DNA of 64,000 nucleotides from Oleidesulfovibrio sp964593925. Lineage in GTDB: Bacteria > Desulfobacterota > Desulfovibrionia > Desulfovibrionales > Desulfovibrionaceae. Position numbers and translations under genes: made by a program. The stretch lies in the NCBI GenBank assembly GCA_964593925.1, contig CAZQKM010000002.1, positions 62,001-126,000 of the forward strand. Direction: 5' to 3'. The notes beneath the pieces were generated by a model, which was not told where the DNA came from, searched no databases, and saw nothing but the letters and a program-made list of their open reading frames with translations. The stretch's first letter is position 1, and every line of letters starts with the position of its first letter. Positions 17,451 to 25,861 of this stretch are shown piece by piece.

Positions 17451-18791
17451 CTACGGATGTGTGGCGCGCAGGAACAGGCCCACTGCAAGGTCAGGGTGTG
17501 CGCACCTCATGAGTACCTGTGTGCCGGGGTGTACTGTGGTGCTTTGTTCGCCGCGGTGGTTTTCCATGCCGTATTGGCCAAAGGCGAGCTCTGGTCGCTG
17601 CAGGCCGGGGGCAATGATGTGTATGGGGCGCCGTATATCCCACGGCGAAAGTACGGCAACCTGCCAACAATCTTTAGCCTCTCTGCCGGTGATGCGCCCC
17701 ACGAGGGGCAGGCGTTTTTTAGCGACGGGCCATGTAAGGCGACGGCCTGCCGGTAAAAAAAAACCAGAAGATAATGGGCGCGTGGCAATGTTGCACAGTT
17801 CTGCCTGGTACAGTGCCGGGCGAAAATACCCCAGCGTAAGATCGTGCAGCGCAGTACGGTATACATCCACCACCTGTGCTGCATAGCCCGCGGTTTTCAT
17901 GCGTCCTTCAATTTTTATTGCGGCTACTCCGCGTGCCACAAACCAGCCTAAGTATCGCACAAGAGACAGGTCATGGGGGCTCCAGACATGAGACCACTCT
18001 TCTTCTTGCGTAATAGTCCATGCCGTAGCGCCGCTACGGGTTCGTTCTTCCACTCCCAAGGCAAAGTCTGCTTGGTTGGGCTCATCATGGAGCTGTTCTA
18101 GGCTTGTGGTACGATAGTCAAAGCGGCAGGGGTGTGCGCATTGGCCAAGGTTGGCTGATCTACGGTTCATCCAAGCACTCATGAGGCAACGGCCGGAAAC
18201 TGCAAGGCACATGGCTCCGTGTACAAATGTTTCGTACTCCACATCGGGTACAGCCTGCATAATGCTTTTGATGGCGGTACAGTTTAGCTCGCGGGCCAGA
18301 TTGAGGCGACTTGCTCCCATGTCGCGCCAGAATGCTGCAGACTCACTGTTGGTAGTGTTGGCCTGTGTACTCAGATGGACAGGGATATGCGGTGCTAGGC
18401 GTCGCGCCATGCGCAATACGCCCGGGTCGGCAATAATCAGGCCATCAATGTGGTGTTCTTTTTGGGCAAAGGCGTTTCTATCCTGTGGGGGGTGGTCACA
18501 GGTAAATGGATGGGCCAAGCGTTCTAAAAGTACTTGGACATGTTGCAGACTGTGTTGGTGCGGCAAGGCGTTGAGACAATAATATACCTTGGCTCCGTGT
18601 AGGTGTGCTTTGGCAAGGGCCTGCCCCAAAAGATCAAGTGAAAATCCGGTGGTGCCCGCACGCAGATTCATGCTTTCGCCGCCCAAGTATACGGCATGTG
18701 CACCATAGCGCAACACGGCGTCTAGGCGGGACATATCGCCGGCCGGGGCCAAAAGTTCCGGTAGAGTGTCTGTGGTGGGGCTGTGGTGCAT
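17451..18791 (-). CDS. U32-family protein (tRNA/rRNA hydroxylation type)
   Basis: A 446-residue U32 peptidase-family protein. It opens with PELLAPAGDMSRLDAVLRYG and carries the U32 signature ETFVHGAMCLAVSGRCLMS. Two more cysteines lie in GQCAHPCRF, and the four are known in relatives to hold an Fe-S cluster. Characterised members (TrhP, RlhA) hydroxylate tRNA or rRNA bases rather than cut proteins. The C terminus is longer than the core and ends in a beta-barrel-like segment (PVAKKRLPLVGRITG). The ATG at 18791 overlaps the stop of the PHP gene (TGATG). A GTG three bases earlier is an alternative. Confidence 0.87.
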   Translation of the reverse strand: MHHSPTTDTLPELLAPAGDMSRLDAVLRYGAHAVYLGGESMNLRAGTTGFSLDLLGQALAKAHLHGAKVYYCLNALPHQHSLQHVQVLLERLAHPFTCDHPPQDRNAFAQKEHHIDGLIIADPGVLRMARRLAPHIPVHLSTQANTTNSESAAFWRDMGASRLNLARELNCTAIKSIMQAVPDVEYETFVHGAMCLAVSGRCLMSAWMNRRSANLGQCAHPCRFDYRTTSLEQLHDEPNQADFALGVEERTRSGATAWTITQEEEWSHVWSPHDLSLVRYLGWFVARGVAAIKIEGRMKTAGYAAQVVDVYRTALHDLTLGYFRPALYQAELCNIATRPLSSGFFLPAGRRLTWPVAKKRLPLVGRITGREAKDCWQVAVLSPWDIRRPIHIIAPGLQRPELAFGQYGMENHRGEQSTTVHPGTQVLMRCAHPDLAVGLFLRATHP

Positions 18792-19660
18792 CACACGGGT
18801 AATCCCTGCGTTTTGCGTAGGGCCTTGAGTTCTTCAAGCAGAGTATAAGGTACCCGCATTCCCCCCTTGCCACGCCCCAAGGTTATGGAAGGCTTTGGAA
18901 TACCATGGTAGTCCGTGCCACCCGTGAGTGCAAGTCCATATTGGTGAGCTAATGCCACGCAACGGCGGACATCATTGTTTGAATGTTCGCTATGATATGC
19001 CTCAAGGGCGTCTAGCCCGGCATCTTTCAGCTGGCTGATGGTCTCTTCGAGCCAAGTGTCTGGAGCTTTGAGCAACATGGGATGGGCAAAGGAAACAGTG
19101 GCTCCTTCCGCCTTGAGTGCGGCCAATGCCTCAAGCGGTGTCAGCGCAACACGGGGCACGTATGCACGGCCATGGGTGCCGAGAAATTCTTCAAAGGCCT
19201 GCCGGGTAGAGGTGACTGTATTCTTGGCAACCAGGATTTGGGCAATATGCGGTCTGCCTACGGAGCCATCCTTGGCAACGGTGAGTACCTCTTCATATGT
19301 TATGGATACGCCCTGCTCCTGTAATTTGCGTACAATACGTCGGTTGCGCTCGTGGCGCCCCTCACGCAGGTAATTCAATGTATCTGGCAAGGACTGTGGG
19401 ACGTGCGGTAGCCATAGGCCAACTAGGTGGACTTCGCCGTAAGGGCATAGAGAGCTGAGTTCGCATCCGCGGATAAACTCCACACCACATTGCTGTGCTG
19501 CTGTTGCGGCTTCATCCAGACCTGCAAGTGTATCATGGTCGGTAAGAGCCATGGCGGCAAGGCCGGCTTTTGCGGCTTTGCCCACCAGTTCAGAAGGGGT
19601 ATCACTACCGTCTGATGCCGTGGAATGGGTATGCAGATCAATATACCGTACTGAGGTCAT
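18791..19660 (-). CDS. PHP-domain phosphoesterase (RNase AM / nucleoside-bisphosphate phosphatase type)
   Basis: A 289-residue metal-dependent phosphoesterase. PHP motifs are in order: YIDLHTHSTASDGSDTP near the N terminus, LTDHDTLAGLDEA near 40, HPMLLKAPDTW in the middle and GGTDYHGIPKP near the C terminus, giving the usual His/Asp metal ligands. Length and motif order match the YciV/TrpH group, which removes the 3' phosphate from 3',5'-nucleoside bisphosphates and trims RNA 5' ends. It overlaps the U32 gene, so the two are probably translated together. Both can touch RNA metabolism, though a shared pathway is only inference. Confidence 0.88.
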   Translation of the reverse strand: MTSVRYIDLHTHSTASDGSDTPSELVGKAAKAGLAAMALTDHDTLAGLDEAATAAQQCGVEFIRGCELSSLCPYGEVHLVGLWLPHVPQSLPDTLNYLREGRHERNRRIVRKLQEQGVSITYEEVLTVAKDGSVGRPHIAQILVAKNTVTSTRQAFEEFLGTHGRAYVPRVALTPLEALAALKAEGATVSFAHPMLLKAPDTWLEETISQLKDAGLDALEAYHSEHSNNDVRRCVALAHQYGLALTGGTDYHGIPKPSITLGRGKGGMRVPYTLLEELKALRKTQGLPV

Positions 19661-19861
19661 AAGAAAAATCCAAAATCCGATTGACTGTGTGGAGGGTTTA
19701 CGAGCCTAATTATGACGCTTACACTGGAATATCTCAAAGTTTACGGTCCATGCATGCTGCTGTCAACAGACATGCAGCGCTGAAGGTGGGGTTTGTGGCT
19801 GTGCTTGCCCCTGGGTGTGGTTAGGGGTATGCTAAAAAAAATGTCGTAAGGAGCGTGTTCT

Positions 19862-20059
19862 GTGAAGATCAGTGAAGAGTTGCTTGCCATATTGGCTTGC
19901 CCCGCATGCAAAGGTGCTGTGGACATGACGGAAGAGGGTGACGGGTTGGCATGTCCTGCGTGTGGCGTGGTGTATCCTGTCCGTGAGGGTATTCCAGTAA
20001 TGCTGGCAGAAGAGGCCGTTGATTCGGACCGTTGGGCAAAAGGCGAGCGGACCGCGTAA
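19862..20059 (+). CDS. Trm112-family small zinc protein
   Basis: A 65-residue protein of the Trm112/YcaR type. It has paired cysteines in LACPACKGAV and LACPACGVVYPV, which fit a zinc ribbon, and ends with the family pattern YPVREGIPVML. In eukaryotes and archaea Trm112 activates methyltransferases. In bacteria the role is not settled, and the gene often sits near lipid A or other housekeeping genes. The start is GTG at 19862 with AAGGAG nine bases upstream. Two small heat-shock protein genes follow. Confidence 0.88.
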   Translation: MKISEELLAILACPACKGAVDMTEEGDGLACPACGVVYPVREGIPVMLAEEAVDSDRWAKGERTA

Positions 20060-20103
20060 ATACGCGGTATTTCTGCGTCGTGTGTTTCAGTGGGGGGCAT
20101 GGC

Positions 20104-20520
20104 ATGGCCGTAAATTTTAGTGCGTTGCACGAATTCTTTCAATTGTTTGACCGTATGTCTGGTGAAGTGGCGCATTCATGTGCGCATGGTGCTGCCGGTC
20201 GGGATGCGTTTCCGGCACTGAATATCGGCGAGGATTGCGATACCTTGTATGTTCGTGCTCTTGTACCCGGGGTGGGAGCAGATGACATTGAGTTGGTCAT
20301 TACGGATACTACGATACTTTTACGGGGAGAGCGGGGGCCCGCTCAAGGCCGATACTACCGGCAGGAGCGCCCTACAGGTTCGTTCCAGCGTATGATTACA
20401 GTGGGTGTACCCATTGACCGTGATGCCGTGAAAGCCACCTTGCGTAATGGTGTACTTGAGGTAAAGTTGCCTAAAGTGCCGAGGCAGCGTTCGCAAGCTA
20501 CAAAAATCGACATACGATAA
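20104..20520 (+). CDS. Hsp20/alpha-crystallin small heat-shock protein (first copy)
   Basis: A 138-residue ATP-independent holdase. The alpha-crystallin domain spans about 35-138, with ALVPGVGADDIELVITDTTI, RPTGSFQRMITVGVPID and the hallmark LRNGVLEVKLPK. The short N-terminal arm is predicted helical, with several Phe residues (ALHEFFQLFDRM). The ATG at 20104 is chosen because it follows a GGGGG stretch and gives the usual length. It is followed after 13 bases by a second, more divergent copy, so the two may form mixed oligomers, as IbpA and IbpB do. Confidence 0.9.
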   Translation: MAVNFSALHEFFQLFDRMSGEVAHSCAHGAAGRDAFPALNIGEDCDTLYVRALVPGVGADDIELVITDTTILLRGERGPAQGRYYRQERPTGSFQRMITVGVPIDRDAVKATLRNGVLEVKLPKVPRQRSQATKIDIR

Positions 20521-20533
20521 CCACGGAAACCTC

Positions 20534-20902
20534 ATGACAACATGCCGCCAGATAGTACAGAACTTTCGGTGCCCCGGAGTATGCCCTGCAACAGATCTTG
20601 TAGAGCGGGATGACGGATTTTATCTGTATCTTGATATGCCGGGTGTACGTAAAGAAGAGATTGTCGTGGAGGTTGACGGTGCTGAGATGACCGTGCAGGC
20701 ATGCACTCATTTTGGATGTGCCGACTCAGAATACATTCTTGCCTTTGAGTTCGGAGATGTGGAGTATCGGGCGCAGTTCACGTTATTCGACATGGTGGAC
20801 CGGGCGGGTATAGCGGCCCATTTTTCTGACGGCGTGCTGACCATCTACCTGCCTAGGTATCAGAAAAGTACACCCCGAAAACTTCGTATCAGCGTGCTCT
20901 AG
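20534..20902 (+). CDS. Hsp20/alpha-crystallin small heat-shock protein (second copy, divergent)
   Basis: A 122-residue member of the same family. It shows PATDLVERDDGFYLYLDMPG, VRKEEIVVEVDGAEMTVQA and the signature FSDGVLTIYLPRYQKSTPRK. It differs clearly from the neighbour in the N-terminal arm and in the loop before the signature (YILAFEFGDVEYRAQFTLFD). No IXI-type C-terminal tail is obvious beyond LRISVL. The 13-base gap to the first copy suggests one transcript. Confidence 0.87.
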   Translation: MTTCRQIVQNFRCPGVCPATDLVERDDGFYLYLDMPGVRKEEIVVEVDGAEMTVQACTHFGCADSEYILAFEFGDVEYRAQFTLFDMVDRAGIAAHFSDGVLTIYLPRYQKSTPRKLRISVL

Positions 20903-20971
20903 TTGTATGGAGTGTGTGGTTGCCGTCCCTGCGTGCAGCCGCAGTTTTTTATGTCTGGCGGGTAGAGTATC

Positions 20972-21526
20972 ATGAAAATATTGTTTGTGTCTGACCTGCA
21001 TGGCGACGTGCAAGCCGTCAGGCAGGTGTTAGGGGTGGCCGAACAGGTGCGCCCCCATGCCCTGGTAGTGCTGGGTGATGTGCTTTATCATGGCCCGCGT
21101 AATCCGTTGCCCGCGGCCTATGCTCCCCAGGGAGTTGCTGTTTTGCTGAATGATTGGAAAGAGCGCATTATTGCCGTGCGTGGTAATTGTGACAGCGAGG
21201 TGGACCAGATGTTGCTGGCCTTTCCCATGATGAGCGACTTTGCTTGGGTGCTGGCAGAAGGCAGACGGCTCTTTTTAACTCATGGTCATGTGCATTCACC
21301 CCATGCTCTTCCGCCTTTGGCAGATGGCGACGTACTGGTTTGCGGGCATACGCATGTGCCGCTGTGTGAATCGGTATCCTTGCCCACGGGTGGTACTGTA
21401 GCCCTTTGGAATCCTGGTTCATGTTCCCTGCCCAAAGAGGGGTATACTCCTTCGTATGGTATATTGGAAAATGGCGTGTTTCGGGTCTGCGGACTTGATG
21501 GTTCCGTATTGCTTAAAGGGGCGTAG
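20972..21526 (+). CDS. yfcE: YfcE/MJ0936-type metallophosphoesterase
   Basis: A 184-residue calcineurin-like phosphodiesterase. All metal motifs are present in order: FVSDLHGD, VLGDVLYHG, VRGNCDSEVD, LTHGHVHSP and VCGHTHVPL. Characterised YfcE enzymes hydrolyse phosphodiesters in vitro, and the natural substrate is unclear. The product should be a soluble cytoplasmic enzyme. It lies between the small heat-shock genes and the dihydrouridine synthase gene, all on the plus strand, with a 69-base gap upstream. Confidence 0.9.
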   Translation: MKILFVSDLHGDVQAVRQVLGVAEQVRPHALVVLGDVLYHGPRNPLPAAYAPQGVAVLLNDWKERIIAVRGNCDSEVDQMLLAFPMMSDFAWVLAEGRRLFLTHGHVHSPHALPPLADGDVLVCGHTHVPLCESVSLPTGGTVALWNPGSCSLPKEGYTPSYGILENGVFRVCGLDGSVLLKGA

Positions 21527-21651
21527 CTGTAGGGTCAAAAGTTGTGGGCGGGCCTGCTCCGAGATGCAATGCCTGGCCTGCCTTGTTTCGATTTTTTTTG
21601 TAGTAAGAGTGGACGGTGGCCATTGTGGCTTTGTACCGTATGCGGGTAGTA

Positions 21652-22764
21652 ATGACAGAAATAACATGTATGCAACGGGCTAGCAGGCGTCACGCACCAG
21701 AGGGTGGACTGCCCTCTGTATGTATAGGGGGAGAGAGTGGCGCTACTTGTATTGCAGAGAGCGTTAACAGGCCGCTGACTATCGGTGGACGTACTGTGGA
21801 GAACAGGTTGTTTCTGGCTCCTATGGCGGGCCTTGGGCATGTGGCCTATAGGCAGATATTGGCTGCGTTTGGCGGATGCGGGCTTGTGTTTACCGGTATG
21901 TGCAATGCCCGTGCGGTGCCTACAGAAAACCCGGCAAAGTCTGCTGTGTTTCGTTGGCGGGCAGAAGAATTACCTACGCTTGTCTGCCAGATTTTTGGTG
22001 CGTGTCCCGAGGATATGGCGCGAGCTGCCCGTAGGATTGAGGCAGAAGGCTTTTTTGGGGTGGATCTGAATATGGGGTGTTCCGTGGCAAGCATTGTCAA
22101 GCAAGGGGCCGGGGCGGATCTTTTGCGCGACCCAGAGCGGGCCGTGCGCATGGTCGATGCTGTACGTCGTGCTGTGTCCATTCCTGTATTTGTTAAACTG
22201 CGCACGGGTTGGAGCCCGGACCCTGTACCTGCCCTAGAGCTGACCCGACGTATGCAGGATGCCGGTGTGGATGCGTTGGTGTTTCATCCGCGGATTGCAC
22301 CAGACAGGCGCAGCCATAGGCCCCGAAAGGAGCATATCGGGCTGGTATGTAAGGCTCTTGATGTTCCTGTCTTTGGTAATGGGGATATTTTTGACGATGT
22401 CGACTGTATGGCCATGTTACAGGATACTGGTTGTGCCGGAATATCTGTGGGTAGGCTGGCCATTGCCAGACCGTGGATTTTTGCACAATGGAGTAAAGGG
22501 TTTATGCCTGTTACTACTACATACTCCAGCCTGCCTTTGCACATGCTGGACGCGTTAGAAACACATTACCCACCAAGTATTGCTCTTAAGCTGTATAAAA
22601 AGTTCATCATGTATTATGCAGCGAGTTTTACATTCGGCGCCAAGCTGTTTGGCAGGCTGATACGCGGTGACACTATAAGGCAGATGCGACGGAACGCACA
22701 GGAGCAACTTGAGCCCTTACCTGAAGTTGGTGCACGTCCCAATCTGCATTTGTTCCGCATGTAA
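21652..22764 (+). CDS. tRNA-dihydrouridine synthase
   Basis: A flavoenzyme that reduces uridines in tRNA, about 370 residues from the chosen start. The Dus fold is shown by ENRLFLAPMAGLGHVAYRQI, the catalytic Cys block VDLNMGCSVASIVKQGAGAD, FVKLRTGW, the RNA/FMN segment HPRIAPDRRSHRPRKEHIGL, and VFGNGDIFDDVD. It could be a DusA, B or C type. The order of motifs is nearest the DusB/C group but I would not assign it. The start is uncertain. ATG 21652 has no strong ribosome site, and GTG 21616 or ATG 21640 in frame are alternatives. The N-terminal 40 residues before RPLTIGG look unlike the family. Confidence 0.87.
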   Translation: MTEITCMQRASRRHAPEGGLPSVCIGGESGATCIAESVNRPLTIGGRTVENRLFLAPMAGLGHVAYRQILAAFGGCGLVFTGMCNARAVPTENPAKSAVFRWRAEELPTLVCQIFGACPEDMARAARRIEAEGFFGVDLNMGCSVASIVKQGAGADLLRDPERAVRMVDAVRRAVSIPVFVKLRTGWSPDPVPALELTRRMQDAGVDALVFHPRIAPDRRSHRPRKEHIGLVCKALDVPVFGNGDIFDDVDCMAMLQDTGCAGISVGRLAIARPWIFAQWSKGFMPVTTTYSSLPLHMLDALETHYPPSIALKLYKKFIMYYAASFTFGAKLFGRLIRGDTIRQMRRNAQEQLEPLPEVGARPNLHLFRM

Positions 22765-22904
22765 GGGGATGCTCCGTACAGCAAAGGAGGTGTTGTCTTA
22801 ATAATCGCTACCGACTATACCATGGAGTAGCGTAGCCGGCATTGTACGAGTAGGTAACAGAAGGTGTCATTTGTAGCGCCCATTCATATGTACAAGGAGA
22901 CCCC

Positions 22905-25376
22905 ATGCCCAAGACCGATACATCACAAAAACAGTTCAGAGATATGCTCAGGCTGCATAGCCTTAAGGATGATATCAGGCGAAATATGGTCGGATTGCTG
23001 GGAAATGATCCCCGCACCAAGCGCAAGTTTTCATATTATCATGCGTTGGCCTATAGTGTGCGCGAGCGTTTAGTTGAGTTATGGATGAAAACACAGGCTG
23101 ATTATTATGACTCCATGACCAAGCGTGTGTACTATCTTTCGATGGAGTTTCTGCCTGGCCGTTTTTTGATGAATTACCTTACCAACATGAATATTGTGGA
23201 CGAGTGCCGCACTGTGGTGGAAGAGCTGGGTTTTTCGTTGGAAGAGCTGGAAGAGGAGGAGGCAGACGCCGGTCTTGGCAACGGAGGTCTGGGACGCCTT
23301 GCCTCGTGCTATCTGGATTCCATGGTCAGTGTGGGGATTCCCGGTTACGGGTATGGTATTTTGTATGACTACGGTATTTTCCAGCAAGAGATTGTTAATG
23401 GCAATCAGGAAGAACACAGCGATAACTGGCGTAGAGGGGGGTGCCCGTGGGAGATTGCTCGCCGTGACACCCTGTATGAAGTAAAGTTTTATGGCCGTTC
23501 TGAATCATATTACGATGCTGACGGCAGGGTACGCTTTCGCTGGGTGGATACGGAAAATGTCATGGCTATGCCGTGCGATATTCTCATTCCCGGCTATGGG
23601 GGCGGGCATGTATCCAACATGCGTCTTTGGGCAGCACAGTCCAGTAGTGATTTTAACCTGTCAGATTTTAACCGTGGTGACTATATCGGAGCCATGCACG
23701 GTAAGGTGCTGAGCGAAAATATTTCCAAGGTACTATACCCCAATGACCAGTTTGTTCAGGGTATGGAGCTGCGCCTCAAGCAGCAGTATTTTCTGGTGGC
23801 GGCAACTTTTCAGGATATTTTGCGCCGGTACCTCAAACAGTATGGCTCGTTGGCAGGGTTACCCGATGCAGTAGCAGTCCAGCTTAATGACACACACCCT
23901 GCCATTGCCATCCCTGAACTGATGCGTTTGCTCATGGATGTTCACGGCCTTGGTTGGACCGTTGCTTGGGATATTTGTACGCGTACTTTTGCATACACAA
24001 ATCACACCGTGTTGCCTGAAGCACTGGAAACATGGCCCATGGACCTGCTGGGAAGGTTACTGCCTCGCCACCTGGAGATTATTCTTGAGATCAACAGGCG
24101 TTTTCTTGAGAGTGTGGCCGCGGTTTACCCTGGTGACACAGAGCGTCTTTCGCGCATGTCCATTATCCAGGAGGGCGGCGAAAAACGTGTGCGCATGGCC
24201 AATCTGGCCATTGTGGGTAGCCATACTGTCAATGGGGTAGCCGCATTGCACAGTCGTATTTTGCAGGAAGGGCTGTTCCGTGATTTTCATGAATATTCGC
24301 CACGTAAGATTCGCAATGTGACCAATGGCATCACTCCCCGGCGCTGGTTGCTGCAGTGCAACCCGGGCTTATCGCGTCTGATTACCCGCACCATTGGGCC
24401 AGACTGGTTGCAAAATCTTGACAAATTGCGCGACTTGGTGCCGTTGGCCGAAGACAGTGCGTTTCGTGAGCAGTGGGCCAAGGCTAAGCTGGAAAACAAA
24501 AAGCGGCTTGCCCGATATGTGCTGCGTAAAGTCCAGATGGGTATCAATCCAGGAACCATGTTTGACGTACAGTTCAAGCGTATGCATGAGTATAAGCGAC
24601 AACTGTTGAATGTGCTGCATGTGATATCTTTGTATAATCGTATCAAGTATGATCCCGCGGCGGAGATTACTCCGCGTACAGTGCTCATAGGCGGTAAGGC
24701 TGCTCCTGGGTACTACCAGGCAAAGTTGATTATCAGGCTGATCAATGAGGTCGCCCGTGTCGTTAACGTGGACGCTGACGTAGCAGGACGTCTGCGGGTG
24801 GCCTTTTTGCCGAACTATTGCATCTCTCAGGCAGAAAGGGTGGTGCCGGCTGCGGATTTGTCTGAGCAGATATCCACGGCTGGGATGGAGGCCTCTGGCA
24901 CGGGTAACATGAAGTTTGCCCTGAACGGCGCTTTGACCATTGGCACGCTGGATGGTGCCAATGTGGAAATAATGGAAGAGGTGGGCAAGGAGAATATATT
25001 CATTTTTGGCTTGCAGGCGCATGAAGTGGAAGAAAAACGCCGTAGCGGGTATAATCCGCGTGAATACTATGAGAACGATCCCGAGTTGCGTCGTACGCTT
25101 GATATGATCAATTCGGGATTTTTCTGCCCTGATGAGCCTGGCTTATTTGCACCTATATTCAACAGCCTTGTTAACAATAGTGACTACTATCTGTTGCTGG
25201 CTGACTACAGAGGGTACATGGAGGCACAGGCCGAGGTGGACTTGTTGTATCGCGACCAGGAACAGTGGGTGCGTAAATCCATCCTGAACGCGGCCAATAT
25301 GGGCAAGTTTTCCAGTGATCGTTCCATTATGGAGTACGCTCGAGGAATCTGGGGTGTGGAGCCACTGGCAACGTAA
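22905..25376 (+). CDS. glgP: Glycogen/maltodextrin phosphorylase
   Basis: An 823-residue pyridoxal-phosphate enzyme that releases glucose 1-phosphate from alpha-glucans. Family blocks appear throughout: YYLSMEFLPGRFLMNYLTNM, DAGLGNGGLGRLASCYLDSM, VQLNDTHPAIAIPELMRLLM, and the cofactor-lysine region MEASGTGNMKFALNGALTIG followed by LDGANVEIMEEVG. Length is normal. The ATG is preceded by CAAGGAGACCCC, a strong ribosome site. It stands alone between two intergenic stretches and is followed by a classic terminator. No other glycogen gene is nearby. Confidence 0.96.
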   Translation: MPKTDTSQKQFRDMLRLHSLKDDIRRNMVGLLGNDPRTKRKFSYYHALAYSVRERLVELWMKTQADYYDSMTKRVYYLSMEFLPGRFLMNYLTNMNIVDECRTVVEELGFSLEELEEEEADAGLGNGGLGRLASCYLDSMVSVGIPGYGYGILYDYGIFQQEIVNGNQEEHSDNWRRGGCPWEIARRDTLYEVKFYGRSESYYDADGRVRFRWVDTENVMAMPCDILIPGYGGGHVSNMRLWAAQSSSDFNLSDFNRGDYIGAMHGKVLSENISKVLYPNDQFVQGMELRLKQQYFLVAATFQDILRRYLKQYGSLAGLPDAVAVQLNDTHPAIAIPELMRLLMDVHGLGWTVAWDICTRTFAYTNHTVLPEALETWPMDLLGRLLPRHLEIILEINRRFLESVAAVYPGDTERLSRMSIIQEGGEKRVRMANLAIVGSHTVNGVAALHSRILQEGLFRDFHEYSPRKIRNVTNGITPRRWLLQCNPGLSRLITRTIGPDWLQNLDKLRDLVPLAEDSAFREQWAKAKLENKKRLARYVLRKVQMGINPGTMFDVQFKRMHEYKRQLLNVLHVISLYNRIKYDPAAEITPRTVLIGGKAAPGYYQAKLIIRLINEVARVVNVDADVAGRLRVAFLPNYCISQAERVVPAADLSEQISTAGMEASGTGNMKFALNGALTIGTLDGANVEIMEEVGKENIFIFGLQAHEVEEKRRSGYNPREYYENDPELRRTLDMINSGFFCPDEPGLFAPIFNSLVNNSDYYLLLADYRGYMEAQAEVDLLYRDQEQWVRKSILNAANMGKFSSDRSIMEYARGIWGVEPLAT

Positions 25377-25404
25377 CAGACTTATAGAACAAAAAAGTGC
25401 ACGA

Positions 25405-25441
25405 AAACTCGTGTTGCCCAAATCGGCAGCGCGAGTTTTTT
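25405..25441 (+). terminator. Rho-independent terminator of glgP
   Basis: A 14-pair stem (left arm AAACTCGTGTTGCC, right arm GGCAGCGCGAGTTT, two G-U pairs) with a six-base loop is followed by T residues through 25441. It begins 28 bases after the glgP stop. Confidence 0.85.
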
Positions 25442-25708
25442 ACATGGTGGCCCGGTAATCCCCCGAGCAGCGATGATCCGTGGTTTTGGCTGTACGATAC
25501 TGAACAGAGGTATGGCCCCACAAACATTGCAGATGGTTGTATAGCCGAGTTTTGGCAGGTGTTAACAGCGAAGCAGTTTACAAAAGTGTATTTCAGCAAA
25601 AAAGCAGGGGCATGTTGCAGGGCAAGATTGAAAGTCTGAGTTTAAGTGAGCTTGAACAATCAGCAGAGGTTGCCAAGTGTCCTTGACATCTTTTTTGGGA
25701 TGGTACGA

Positions 25709-25803
25709 TTCCATACGGAGGTACGGCAGGCCTCAGGTGGGTTAACACACTGCGGCCCGTTGCCCTACCTCTGCCCCGGCACGCCCTGGCGAGTGGTATG
25801 GAA
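25709..25803. other. Nested inverted repeats, candidate structured RNA or small element
   Basis: The ends TTCCATAC (25709-25716) and GTATGGAA (25796-25803) are perfect inverted repeats. Inside them GAGGTA (25718-25723) pairs with TACCTC (25766-25771), then GGCA with TGCC and GGCC with GGCC, giving a long arm with a 21-base loop. A TTGACA lies at 25683 with TACGAT at 25704, but that -10 overlaps the 5' repeat. The strand is therefore unclear. The element could be a small RNA, a 3' UTR structure of the EAL/HDOD gene, or a miniature mobile element. It does not match SRP, 6S, tmRNA or a riboswitch class that I know. Confidence 0.45.
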
Positions 25804-25804
25804 G

Positions 25805-25834
25805 AATCACCGATCACCAATGTGATCGGTGATT
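25805..25834. terminator. Perfect hairpin, possible bidirectional terminator
   Basis: A 13-base perfect inverted repeat (AATCACCGATCAC and its complement) encloses the loop CAAT. It lies 28 bases beyond the stop of the minus-strand EAL/HDOD gene and directly follows the nested repeats on the plus strand. On the plus strand it continues into TTTTC, on the minus strand into TTCTTCC. T tracts are short either way. Confidence 0.6.
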
Positions 25835-25861
25835 TTCAGAAGCACAGATATACTGTATAGC

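Noticed and set aside
24369..25022. 217-codon minus-strand frame inside glgP
   Set aside because: Antisense shadow of a strongly conserved enzyme, with no ribosome site.
25709..25803. Structured stretch considered as SRP (4.5S) RNA
   Set aside because: The obligatory GGAAGCAGCC apical motif is absent on both strands.
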